DNA of 64,000 nucleotides, taken from the NCBI GenBank assembly GCA_032173965.1, contig CM063313.1, forward strand, positions 62,001 through 126,000, written 5' to 3'. Shown piece by piece: positions 21,781 to 35,375 of this stretch. The DNA is from Sitta carolinensis. Taxonomy: Eukaryota; Chordata; Aves; Passeriformes; Sittidae. A program made the position numbers and the translations under genes. The first letter of the stretch is position 1, and each line of letters starts with the position of its first letter. Under the pieces are notes generated by a model. The model was not told the origin of the DNA and made no database searches. It saw only the letters and a list, made by a program, of their open reading frames with translations.

Positions 21781-24700
21781 CTTCTTAGCACCTGGCTTTC
21801 AAATCGCTGCCTTCAGTACCTGATCTTACTGCCTGATAGGAGGAACACTGCAATATGTCGTGGTGCTCTTGTGTTTGTGTGTGCAAGCATACAGGTATAA
21901 TTTTGACACACAACAAAGATACACATAAACTGTGTAAAATTATCTATGAATCAGTCACATGTACAAGGATATGGATGGGGTTTTAATAGCAAACTGTGCA
22001 TTTAGAACAGCAATACACTGTAAACCTGCTGTTCATGCTTACAAATATTCTCCTCAAAGAGAAAATTTCACGTCCCAGGAACAAGTTGGCAAGTCTTTCA
22101 TCTTTATTTAGGAATATACCTTGCAATAGTCAAGAAGGGAATAGGCAGTGTCATTGAAAGGTAGGTCCATGGGTGCTACTAAAACAAGACAGTTCATGAG
22201 CCATGGGAATGTGGTATGGGGGAGATTATTTCTATATGTGCCCTGCTTCTTGCACTCTCATAAGAAAATGTATCCACTGCTGGGCACTGATTAACCCATA
22301 GCCTGACCCAGTGCATTGGTTTGTATCTCATTTAAATTATCTTTCTGTATAATTAATGATGCAGCCAATTTGTCTGACAGAGCCCGGATACCATAGTTAA
22401 AACAACATAGTTAACACTTGATAGATTTCTTCAAGTAGATTACATAAACGTTATTACTATACGACCCATTCAGAGCCTTTCCTTTTGTCTTACGTTTCTA
22501 CCAGGAATCATCCTTCCCAAAGCAGGAGGTCGAGATCTCCAAAGGGAAGCAATTTTATCTTCCCCCTTCAGGTCATTTTATTTCCAAGTGGGCCTTGTTT
22601 TCCTGTCATGCAGTTGCACATGAGCTTTGCAATTTAGTGTAGTGAAGGAAGGGAAGACATTCTGTTCTCCACACAAATACAAACTCCCAAGCAGCATAAT
22701 TGCATTCTTCTCTTTCTGAATGGAGAACATAAGTTACTCTAGAGCTGGGAAAATAATACTCTGTCCATCAGAGCACATCGTAATCTTGGGGGAGTAAAAG
22801 TGGCTGCCCCTGAGCAAAGTCTGAGGGAAGAGACCTGGGAAAGGGAAGGCAATTTTACCTAGGGTTCGCTTGGGGGATTCTACTGATGCTGGGATTTAAC
22901 TCCCAAATTTTCCCGAGTTCTCTGTGAACACAGGGGAAGCAAGCAGAAGGAACCTGTGTGCTCAGTCCTCTGTGAGTCAACCCACCACCCCTGCAGTCAA
23001 GTGTCTGTAAGATGAGAGGACTATCCAAACTCCAGGCCTGGTGCTGAGCAGGGAGCTCAGCCACTGGTGGACACTGGGGAAGAAACTATTTCTTTTTTAT
23101 CCATCACTTCTGTTCCTCCTTCTCTATCCTCTTGATCCTAAGGACTCTTTTAGTGGGAAATTATTTTCAACACCTCCACCTTCTGTGAAGGGAAAGAGAG
23201 CTGTGTATGTACATACCCATACCAGTTTGGGTGCTCATAGAGAGAATGGCTGGGCACACAGCCTGGCTGAGAGATGGCACATGGCTTGGACAGTTAATAC
23301 CCTACTGTTTGAGCTCCCCTCATCTCCTTTCAACTTTGACAGTAGACCATGTCTTGACTGCCCTATTTAAAGCCCCTTAATCTACAATCCTTCTATTTTC
23401 TGTTCATTTATCTTTCTGCTGCTGTTAGAGTATGCAACTCTGGACATTCCTTTAGGTCACAATTTCAGAAAAGATGCTATGCACCACTCTGTCTTCACTT
23501 AAATCTCTTTCAGATTAATCCACTGTTTAAGGCTACTTGAATAAGTTTCTTTGCATTCACTAGAATAAGGAGAATGTATTTAGGAAAAAAAATAATAGAG
23601 AGCATTAATTCTGAGCTTGTTAATACATATGAGCTCTCCCAGCTCTAGGAAAGAAATTATTTGTTAATATTTTGGGTTGCTGTGGCACAGAGCCAATGTT
23701 TCAGTTACACTACAAAAAGCACCCAAAAATTACCAATACCTCTTTTCCCTGCCTTCAAACTTTTATTAAATACTCAAAAGTATTTAAAATGTCAGTTACC
23801 CATTTTGCTGCTATCAGGAGATTACTCTAACATCATGTGTTTGTCTCCTGTTGTGAGTAGTGAAAATCCCCTGTATCCAGTGTGTTTTGTTTGGATTGAG
23901 ATGGCATGCAGCTGATGGCTGTGACCTTCATGGTGGCTTAGATCCCTGGCTGGCACTGATTTTTGATTTAGTGCCGATCTGCTGCGCTTGTCACAGGCTG
24001 CAAGGTGCTTTCCATGCACTAATGGAACAGCTCAAGGGCAGAGGGGCCCTGTAAATGTCTATCTTTCACCAACGCTCTGCTAAATAGAGAGCTGAGTTTT
24101 CTACATATGAATGACAGAACCTGAGATTATATACAGGAGTGAACTGGGAGTTCTTTCACCTGGGCTGATGTTCAGCAGTAAATAAATGTCACTGTAAAAT
24201 GAGAAGTTTTTATTATTCTGAGTGGTAATGAATATAAGTGTACAGTATTAAACAGCATACTTAATATTGCCTATATATCCACATCTGAAGACAGGAACTA
24301 AGCTCTATACACCCCATATCCTCATAAGCAGTTATTTCCTTTGAATACCAGAGGATTTGCACTAGAGTTCATTTTGACTCTGTCTGCATTAATAAGTCAT
24401 TAATAAATCCTGTTCCTTAATGACATATTCAGCTGAAAATGAGCCTGAGATCTCCCTCACAGGAAACCAGCACACTGGATTGCATATGGCAAAGGCTTCC
24501 AGGTTAACTCTTTGTTTACTCACTAAAGTTAGGAAAGGATGAAGGGCCAAGACAATGCTCTCCACATAGCAAAAATCTCCTATAGATGGAAGTTTCTTTG
24601 ACTATGAGCGTGGGGAAAGTCTTTCAGGTTTGCCTCAACCTCCCCCTTATAAGGAGTAATGCAAGTCTCTTATTTTATTTGTTTATTTAGTCTTGTGTTA

Positions 24701-27700
24701 ATCTTATATGTCATTTTTAACAAAACAGGTCTTCACAGGATAAACATATTTCTTACATTCAGGACTTCCTGGGGAACTTCATTGTAGTTTCCATATATTA
24801 GATACAAGCTGGAATATTCAGATAATACAAACGAAATAATAAATGCATGCCCTCTTAAGTATAATGAAGTGGATCATACTATCAGTTTCTGCAAAGGAAT
24901 CCTGAGTGCAATCAAAATCAAGAACTATGCATGGACTTGAGGTGGAATGAAGAATTCTGCTCACAAGCGAGAACTGTCTCTCTCAGTTGATCACCTCTCT
25001 TCTTATAATTGGGAAATTATCTAGATTTTAACTACTTAACTGCTTTTTAAGGTTGTTGTTTTAATCAGTAAGGTTGCTATCACTAATTTCTAAGGTGGGA
25101 GATGAAAGGAAAGAGGCCACTGCTTCCTTGTTCTGCCTCTTTACAGCCAAGTGCATTCTCAAGACTACTCAAAACAGCATTTTGCTGCCCATTGCCCCAT
25201 GGAGAAGTAAGGAGAAATTGTAACCAGGGAGAACTTTGGCTGTGGAGTGATGCTCAGGACCAGCTTTACTGACTTCAGTCCATTTCCTGGGTGAAAAGAT
25301 TAAACCGCTTTTCATAACAAAGGGGTACAAAAGAGCCATAGCAAAAGAAAATTATTCAGGTCATTTTTCAAACCAGTTTCATTGCTTATGGGAAACAAAC
25401 AAAAAACACGCAAAGCTATGACATTGAATTATTGTATTATGAGTATATAAATCATTACATCAACCAAGGAGTTTTATGGGGAAGATAGAGGGAGTAACAT
25501 CTACTATAGAATTTTGTAATACAGGGATTTATTATCATTTCATCCAAGCCCTTTTTTCCTCCAGCAGTAATCGGCAGTAAACTTCCAGTACCTGGAAGTT
25601 TTGTCTATAGAGAAAGACCTACAGGAGAGGACCCATGGTCCTCTCATTTGGCCCATGAATGTACTTTCACTGGTATTGACAGTCACAGTCAGAGGCTGAG
25701 CAGGATCAGGCTGTAGGCTGCAGAGTCTCATTTTCCTCATCTGTGACAGAGTTCTATTCCTTAAATGATCTTGTTGAGCTAATTAATTGCCATTATCAGA
25801 CTACAACAAGCCTTATCTGAACAAGAGTGAGAAACTAGCAGTCCCACCTAGGACTGAGCTCTTTCTTGGGTCTCAGCCTGAGCCTTGGCTCAGAGGAAGA
25901 TGACTTGGAGGGATGAGGGTGACACAGTACAGTTTTAAGCTGTGGAGGACTGGGCTTTCCCTCCACCACCTGCTGCTGCCCTGGGGTTCGTTCGGGCACT
26001 GTGTTGGTTTGGAAGACCTTGAGAGAGATACCTGGACCTGTCAAATCATACACTGCCTGGAGCTCCCAGGCTGGCCTCCTGCCTACATCTAGATTGCAGC
26101 TGGGCACACAGCTCCCTCCACCACCCGTAAGGGAGCCAGAATCTGGCAAACACCATACCACTGCATTCCTCCCCTCTGCATAAACTCAGGCATCACAAGA
26201 AGTTCAATATCTTGTCTTGTCTGCCATGAGTAGAGGGCTTAGGATCCAGGTCAAGCACATTGAGTTGCGCTGTGTTGTGCCAAAACCTGGATCTCACTTG
26301 TAAAGACAAAAGTGCCACCTCCCCTGCATCCGGCACTGTGCCCTAGGGCTTCCCCATAGTCCCAAGACCCTGATACCTGAATTTATGGACTTGTCTGTTT
26401 AAATGGTGCTGGGACAAGGCTTGTCCTGGCGGTAAAATTTGGAACTTGGAAATGCTGCTGCAAGAAAGGCTTGGACATCAGTAGTCAAGATCTGGTGGGA
26501 ATATCACAGCTGCTGACAGACTGATAGGAGACTCCAGGCAGGCATGTGTATTGGTGGCCATACTTAAGAGACAGTATTTGCTTTGCTGTGCTCAGGATGG
26601 TTTTACACAAATTAGTAACCCTGGTTACTCATATATTCCCTAGCATGGAACTAAGTTGGGGGAACAATAAAATCACTCAATTCACCTCTTCATTGTTCTT
26701 GTATAAGAAGATAACAGATCTAGGATCTATATGGGTTTTTTCCCCAGCCACAATAAAACTATCATTGGAAATTAAAGGCCTATATGCACAGCATGTGAGA
26801 GCATGGATTTACCTAACATATAAATTATTTGAGAATGCTTCACCTTTGCATTAACTTTTTCCTGTAAAGCTGCAAAGGCCAGTGAGACCTTGGTTCATAA
26901 GTGCCAATTTTTTAAAGCAGAGCTGCTGCAGAACAAGACTTCCAATATTCCTACCTCCCAAATCTGTGAATCAGTGGAGAATCTCATTTGTGTGTGTCAG
27001 AGCCTTTACCAGCCCTCCTTCACCCCTGCTGTAATTTAGGCTTTCTGATGCAGCATATTTCCAAGTGTTCCTCTGAACACACCTGCCCTCTGGTATTTTG
27101 AGAAAACAGAGTATTATCTAAAAACTTGCCTTGCAAAACTTACAGAAATAGTTCAACATGCTCCTTCTTGTTCAACTTAACAGTACATAATGCATGTGAA
27201 CCATAGATTCCTATGGGTGATCCACTGTGCAGAGCTGTCAATAGATGGATAATGCAGTCATCACATCCTAAGAAACACCTTTTTCTTCTTCTTAATGTTT
27301 TTGTCTTGACTTTTTAAGATTTTTAACTGGGGCTTACATGCATAAGACCAAATTCTGAGGGAGTTTCTGGGCCCCCTGCCTGATCTGTCTCTTTGTGTGC
27401 ATGAGGCTGAACACTCAGTCGCTCACATAGCTGGAGAGTCCCAAAGTGAAGGATATTAAAACCTAATTTTCAGACTTAATTTTAGAAAAGGCTGCTTCAG
27501 TGCTATGTGGTACAGAGATATCTCATTAGCTCTTACCAGATCCCTGCCTTTGGAGGGCTCTTTCACTGTGCTAATGGCACTTTGACATTTTGTGGATTAC
27601 TCTTTCAGGTTCCATAATCAATTTAACGTTAACATTCATGCAAACTATTAATGAAATAATATTAAAAAAGAAAAATGTTCCTACAATACTGCAACATTTT

Positions 27701-29399
27701 AATGCCTCATTAAAATCATTAGTAATGCTAATATTAAAGAACTTACTTCATCTTTCAGAGAACCCCAAAATAAATCATAATCAAATGTTTGCTAACGTAC
27801 AGCCAGAGAAATAATTTATACATTACTGGCATATAGGCATCACGTACACTAAAGATGACACTGTAAGGTCACATTATTAAGCACTCACAACTAGTTCTGG
27901 CTTTGGAAACTCATTGTACACAGTATTATTTTATAATTATCATTAAACATACTGAATATTGTTTGTGGATTTTATTTATGAGGGAAAAAAAGGATACAAT
28001 GTGCCTCTCAGCCAGCCAGTGCTTTCATGGAATTCAAGTTGCAAACAATGACATGCTTCACTGACCTCAATGACTTACAAAGGCCATTTATATTCAGTAC
28101 TCTCATTTACTCTATCTTTAAAAATGAGTAAGGGACATATATTAATAGCAAGAAACTGGGAGAATGATTGCATCACTACCCATCTCCAGACTTATTGCAA
28201 CACTTCATTCTCCAGGAGTAGAACTGGCATGGGAAAGTAAATGTCATAGATAATATTTATATAATTTTTTCCTACATGTGTAAGGGTAGGCCGGTGGTCC
28301 TGTCTTTGCTGGCCAACTTTTGCATATCATCCTGAAGAGCTGCAGCCACAGGGGTAGCCTTTATTCAGTGAATTGTAAGGGTGAATCCCAGAGCAGAGTT
28401 CTGATTCGGGGCACACCAGAGCTTTAGACATGTAACAGGGACGTCCTTAACGGAGGGCTGGGAGGAGAGCTGGCTCCAGGTGGGGTCAGCACTGTGTCAC
28501 GCCAGCATTTTCTGGGAGTGGTCTACAGGAGTGACAAGGCAGGTGCTAATGCTGAGCTGGAAGGCGTTCTCAAATGGGTATATCATTTGGTTTAAACTAC
28601 TGTGGACATCCATTTACACCAGCGAGCCACTCATTCCCCAACCATCAGTCCCGTAACGACAAGTGATAAATGGGCAGGTAACTGAGCATCCAAACCCACA
28701 GCAAGGAAGCAGAGAAAGAATCCCTTCAGCCTTTCCCTAAGAGCCCCATGCTGTCAACTAGTTCAGCAGTGCAGGCACCAGGACTGGCCTCCTAGCCCCT
28801 CTCGGGGTGAGCCCAATGGACACGAGCTACCTCTTGGGTGAGGGTTGCCCCCTCCAGCACATGCTGGGCTAGGCAGGCCTGCTCCAAGGGCAACTGCAGC
28901 TTTCCCTGCCATGAGCCAAGGTTGTTATGTTATGCTGGAAGACATGCTGTGCTGCTGCACTCTAAAAAGGAGTTAGCTTGGCTTGGATGTTCTCCCCATT
29001 AAGCCACAGTATTCAATTCATCCCTCATTACGGAGCAAAAAATACACAATTTAAAAAAAAAATCACCTACTCACTGTTGGGTTTTGCTGGTTGCTGTGAT
29101 ATTTGAGACCAGATCCACTGGATTAAAGATGAGCTTTTGTCTTAACTTGCAAAAAGTGAAATACCCAGCCTTTCCCAGGTAGTGTCCCAATCTACTCACT
29201 GAACACCACTCTCCTTTACAGCAAAGACAGCGTTGTATGTCTTCCTTTTATTTCCACCATGAGCTGACCCAAACCCATTGCTGAACAGATTTTTCTTTAC
29301 AAAACCTCCTTGCGAAGCTCAACAAATAAATCCATAGCCATAACCTTCTGAATTCAAAATGAGAGGGCTGAATGTGGCATGGTTTACATTTTCTGTTTT
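21781..29399. other. Intergenic, unassigned
   Basis: This is mostly AT-rich unique-looking sequence. No gene, RNA or dated repeat could be supported. The 108-codon minus frame at 25835-26161 and the 109-codon plus frame at 23041-23370 show no family features. The segment 22330-22480 is AT-rich with TAATTAAT and is a weak candidate regulatory element. Confidence 0.5.
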
Positions 29400-29800
29400 A
29401 ATTTGTCATTTGGTATAGATGAAAGGTTAATTGTGTTTTCTCTTAATATATTTAATATATTGTAGCAAAAGCAAGCTCTAGAAATGATAAAGTAATTTGT
29501 TAAAAAACTCAGCTACATCATCTCTAGCCATTCATGTTCCCTTCACAGAGAAAATTAATTGTTCCAATCTAGTAAGCTACAGAAGAAATACAGCCGACAA
29601 AGGGTGAAATATGAACATCAATGGTAAGCTTCAAATTTACCCTATTTATTTTGAATGTAAGATCTCGTGACCCACTAAAATTCAGTTCACAGTGTTTTAT
29701 GAAAAATAATGGCTGAAATTGAATGTCTTAATTTACATTTAATGCAATTAAGAATGGTTTAAATTATGACTGATGAACAGCACACACAGATGTCAGTCAG
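29400..29800. promoter_or_regulatory. Candidate regulatory block (AT-rich, homeodomain cores)
   Basis: The block has unique-looking AT-rich sequence with repeated TTAAT and TAATTG cores and no simple repeat. The call rests only on composition and locus context. Confidence 0.25.
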
Positions 29801-32800
29801 TTTCATCAGAATAAATTGAAGTCAGTATCAATGAATGCTCCACTGATAAATCCCACTTTACATAAAATTAATAAAAATAAGGAAATATAATCCTTAGCTA
29901 ATTGCAAAATGTTCTGGAATTCCCCTGAATTTTGGAGGGGGTGGGGAAGTGTAAGTAGAGAAAGCCACAAAGTAGAGTATGAAGAGCAATTTATTTTCAG
30001 AGGTGTCCTATATAAAATTGTGTAATGGTCTGAAAGTTTACTACAAAGGACGTTTTTGTGCAGAATCACCTTGCTTTACTGGAATGAGTTGTGGAAGTGT
30101 GAGGAAGACACCTCTAATGGGCAGCTGTGCATGACCACAAAAGAGCTGTCCTCCTTGCAGTTTCCTGGGAAGTGCTGAGCCTCCACACAGGGTGCAGCAC
30201 CTGAACTGGTATTTCCCCTGCTTTTGCAGCTTGTTGGGGATCTGACATGCCTTTGCCAAACCTGGTGCCAACAAGAATTAGCCCAGAGTTTTCAACCCTG
30301 TTCAATAAACGCAATGGAAATATCATTTAGCTCTCTCACATGTAAAGACTGACAACTCCTCCATACAGGAATAGTCTTCTTGCTCTCTATTGGCATGGGG
30401 TCTGGAATGGCAGCATCACAGCTCACTGGGGGTCCCCTTAACAATTTCACAGTTAGAAGGGTAATTTTCATAAAATTAATATCAATTCAGACTGATTTCT
30501 GGATTATTTTTGAGGTACAGAAAGTGTACTCTGGAATTTCACCAAACATTTGATAAATGTTTTTCATGCTAACACATGAGGGCAGCTTTCATTCTGCATT
30601 CTGCATTGAAGAGATACTGTTGCTTTATAACAAATACGGGATATTTTTCAGTCTGCCTTCCTGGAGCAAACATTAGATATAGGGAGTGCTGGATTTTCAG
30701 CATTTGGCTTACGAACTCATGGAGCAGTCCTGCAGTCCTAGTGCAGAAAACAGATCCAACCAATGCTGAACTTGGGCGGATTTTGAGTGTTTTTTATGTT
30801 TCTCTAAGGACTGCAAAGGCTGATTTTAACAAATCTAAATTCTCAGGGTAAACAAAAATTCTTTCTGTAGAAGACCAGGACAATGCTGGAAAACACTGAG
30901 CTTCCTCATCACAAATGCTGCACTTGCTTGTGGTGGTCACATCACCAGACAAACTCTGAAGAACAGTTATCTGACACATGTGAACTATTTCCTGTGATTT
31001 CACAGGTAACCATAAATACTTTTATTTGTAGAGGCTGCAGGTTATCAATCATTTGTTTGTGTATACATAAACATCTCTGAGATAATCCCTTTTTCACATC
31101 AAATTATTTTCAGCCAAGTTGGAGAAGTTTTATGTGAAAGAATAATCATAATCTTCTAAGACCAAACACCAGACCTTCTAAAATGTGGGAAAAGACAAAT
31201 TATCATGCTACTATAACTAAACCTCCCAGCAGTATTTTATAGCTAGAAGCTTACATTTTCATGCCACAATTGTAGAACAAGTGGCAATACCAGAAGCTGA
31301 AGTTGGCACTTAAATGTACATGGTGTATTTTTTTTACGCAGGTAGGAAATGACTGTACCTCTTTCAGGATGTGCTTACTGCCTGTTGTATGTCTGTTCTT
31401 GTTCTGTGGCATCAGATTAATCAGGATGCCTTAATTGTGTATTCTCTCTGAGTGCGGGTGTTCATTGTCTGTATGTTAAAGAGTTGAGTGTCCTACCTGT
31501 CCTTATGCAATATGGCCACTGGGCCAGCATGTGCCCTACATAGATCGGTTGAAAAACATATTAAACCAAGGGAACTAGAATGATTTATACAGCTCCTTTC
31601 TGGTGCCCAGAGGGACAGAAATTTAGGTCACTGTAGCATCCTAAACTCCCACTTACCTTTTCCTGTGAAATGTTTTCTTGCCATTCCAAGCTCAGGTTGC
31701 TGGGCTTGCATTTCCATACCCCTGTGCAAAACCAGACACTGACCCAAAAGCCATGGGAAGCATCTGCCACCAACGGGAGCTGAGCACTACCTCTCCCTGT
31801 TCAAATCCATGGGAGCTGTGGGTGCTCCGCACCTGGTGTTAGCCAAGTCACTCATTTCGCCTCTGGACAGTATGGTGTCAAATACAGCCCATTTAATCCT
31901 TGCCAGAGACTGCAAAGGCACCAATTTAAGCACTTACCTAGGGCCAGATTCTCGAAATGGAGATGCCCAAGACTGCAAACCAAAAAATGAGGCATGGTCA
32001 GAAGTGCACTCAGAATTGCATGCAGTATTAGTACAACGTGTCTTTGCTATGCCCTTATTATCTTGTAGATATATAGTGTAATTTATGCTAATAGATTGAC
32101 TTCCAAATTTACCCTTGCTGTGTTAGTTACTTTTCTAGAAAGTACAAATGGCACACTGTTAGCAAAGAACCATAAAAAATTGGAAACAGAGGGCAGGGGA
32201 GCAGCCCATAGTGATCCACCCCAGACTCCAGTGCACAGAAAAGTGCCTTATATTTTATTCTCCTTGTATTTTCTCATGTTTTTTCAATTTAGTTTTAAAT
32301 GCATAGGGCTTCATGTGATGGAGTTTCTCTGCTTCCCGTGAAAAAATGCTCCAGAGCTGCATTATATATTTTGCTCTCAGGAAGCTTTTCCTGAATCTTT
32401 GACCTAAATTTTTTGTTTGTTAACTTCCTTGTATTACTCCTACTATATCTCTTTTGTCAGCCTAAGTAACTTTCCCCCTCTCATTTGATAGCTGTACCCT
32501 ACAAACATTTGCAGCATGCCATCCTATTCTTCCCTTGTGTAGTCAAACTACATATATTTTGGGGGTTTAACCCTTTTTTTTCAGCCATTCTTTCCATTCC
32601 CTTACCCACATTTGTTGCTCTTCTCCACACAGTTTGCTCTTTTGTTCAGACAAGAAAGCAAAGGATATTCTAAACGCATGTTTCTCTTGAAAATAAATGC
32701 TATGCTTTTGTTTGCTTGCTTTTCCAGCCACAAATTTTCCCCCTTGTAGGCTGATCATACAGATGGGAGCATAAATGAAGGGGGCAGGATTTGCATAGGC

Positions 32801-35326
32801 ATATAGACTGCCTTGGAGTGACACTGAATGCTAATAAAACTGGTTTAAGGGGATTTTCTACTTACATTTTTTTTTCCATTTGATTTTAAGAGATCATCAC
32901 TCAATGTTATATCTTAAACTGAAGAATCTAAGGCGAATGCTTTGACTCGATTTTAAAGACATTGAATTTTTTCTGCTGGTATAAATAGTATGGACACAGT
33001 AAAAGTACTTGAGAGAGCCTAATGAACCATTTCTTACACCCCATTACCTTTAGTCTGATATGACTGAGAGTACGGGTACTAATTATCCTCTCTTTCACAG
33101 GCACCGACATAGATCTACAGTAGGTCTTAAAACACAATATTCCATACAACTCCTAGCAGTATCTCATGTAATACATTTCTGTATTTTTTTCTAATCGAAA
33201 TTTAAATTAGAGGCATGCCACTTTCCATCTACCTGCCACTTATATATGTTTTATGAACAATTCTTTTAGATTACTTCCTACCCAAAAAAAAAGTGCAGGT
33301 AGCACACGACCAGTCACAGAGTGAGTCCTAAAAATTAAAGGATTTGTCTTTGAAAGGAGTGAGGCAACCATACTTCTTTAATGACAGAGAAGCTCTGCAC
33401 AGTGGAGACTAGCACAGAAAAGCTGCCAGTTGAGGGAATCAAGGGAGTGTGAGACGAGCACAAGATCAGAGCTCATTTCCCCTGAGTCTCTTGGAGAATA
33501 GAAAATTGCTTTTACTAGTTTAGTTCTGCTCTTCTGTACAAGAAAAGAGCAGGGAGCAAGGCTGATCTAGGGGGATAGGAAATCATGCATTGCTTTGCAC
33601 TGGTTTGCATTTCACAGATAGCCTTGCTGAGGTGATGCAGATGCATCAGGCAAGATGTATGCATGTCATTGTCAGTGGCTATGCTTTTGCAAATTATTTG
33701 TCAGACTTCCCAGGCTCAGGTCATGTGAGGAAGCTTGCCCACATCCTCCAAATTCTAGCCTTGTTGATCCAACTGGAATGCAAAGTGCAAGGCTCCAACA
33801 CCTCACTGCCATGGGTAAATCCTGCTCCTACCTGGAATGATGATTTGAATATTTGACTGTTACTGAGCTTGAACCTTTATCTCACGTCAGATGGAAGATG
33901 AAGTTTTCTATGGTTAACGAGGAAACACTTGGAAACATATGAGCTGCATATTGGGATGCAGATGGTTCTATAAGACAGTACATACATTTATAAAGGAGAC
34001 ATGTAAGGTCATTGGGAACCATCTGCTTTAAATATTTAAATGTCCTTACACTAAACGTATGAGTAGTTTTGCCCTGGACTTGTAATATTAGCCATCTACC
34101 AATTTTTTATAATAATGGTGAAACAAAAGAAAAATGGGAAGGTGGGAGACAAGGCATGGCAACCAATTTACAGCATCTGGGCCCTACACAGCCAGTTCAG
34201 CAGCAATGCAACCTGTCCAGGAGCAGTTTGCTCTTTTTGCCAGGGTTTGCCCCAAGGCAGGAGCATGTCCTCTGGGGCTGTCATAAAGTCCTGTGCTGCT
34301 CTGACCTGGGGGAAGGGAAGTCACTAAGCAATTTAAGTATCAGGAAACCTCCATGATCCTGCTCCTCCTTGGGCAGGGTCTTTCCATAAGGGTAGTTTTG
34401 GCATGATTTGCCTTGTCCAAACAGCAGTCAAAGACCTTTTCCTTGCACTAGTGCATATTTTAACTGAGCATCAAAGAGCTATGGCTCCAGAAAATCTTGC
34501 CCTGCTAAATCTGCAATAATTTTCCCAAGAAGACAGGTTTCCACTTTCTTTCAGTTGCCCCCAGTAACAAAACAAAATAAACCTTGTGCGTCCCCCTCTC
34601 TGCATTGTACTTCTTGCATGGTTTGAGAGCCCTATCCTTGCAGGCAGTCACACTGGCACTCAGAGAAACCGCACCCTTAACTGCCCTAGGTCCTACCAAT
34701 GCAGACCCATGCTTTTTCTGAAGGCAAAAGTAGTGTTATATAACTTTGGTCCTCCTTTACTTTATTGAAATATTTTTCACCAAACAGAACCACCCAGGTA
34801 GAGAGAGAGAGGAGCTGGAGAGCTTCCAGGAATGCAGCAATGCTCCAGCCCTGACTCTCAGCTGCAGCTCTGGAACCCACAGCACTGCAGTGCTCCCCAG
34901 AGCTCCCAAGGAGGAGCAGTCCAAAAGAATCCGCATACTCTGGATTTAGTTCCTTACTGCAGGTCTTGTAATCAACATGGGAAGACAGAGTGCACCAGCG
35001 TCTTTCCATCTCTGGGTTTCTCATCTGTGTTTATCTAAGACAGGTGCCTTGGGCTTCCTGGGCCAGTGTTCTCACAGTGCTGGATAACAGCATTGAAGAG
35101 CCCTGCTGGAGCAGGCCAAACATGGCACCCAGAGCAGGCAGAGCTGCAGCTCACACCTGTGCCACCACCAGAGTAGTTTCTTCATGTGTTTTGTGTCTCT
35201 GTCTCCTCTGTAATCCAAGGAACAGAATCCACACAGTCAAATTTTTAAATAGTTATCCAGTTTCATGCCCTTTGATGGGAATATACATATATCATATTCA
35301 TCATACTTACATACACACACACCTAC

Positions 35327-35330
<4 letters not shown>
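29801..35330. other. Intergenic, unassigned
   Basis: No gene supported. The open frames present (for example 30576-30851 and 31809-32081) lack family motifs. Confidence 0.5.

Positions 35331-35374
<44 letters not shown>
35331..35374. repeat. (TA)22 dinucleotide repeat
   Basis: This is a pure alternating TA tract of 44 bp, preceded by a short ACACAC stretch. Confidence 0.95.

Positions 35375-35375
<1 letters not shown>

Noticed and set aside
28600..28630. Ancient amniote repeat suggested by CATTTACACCAGC
   Set aside because: The match is short and the flanking sequence does not continue it.
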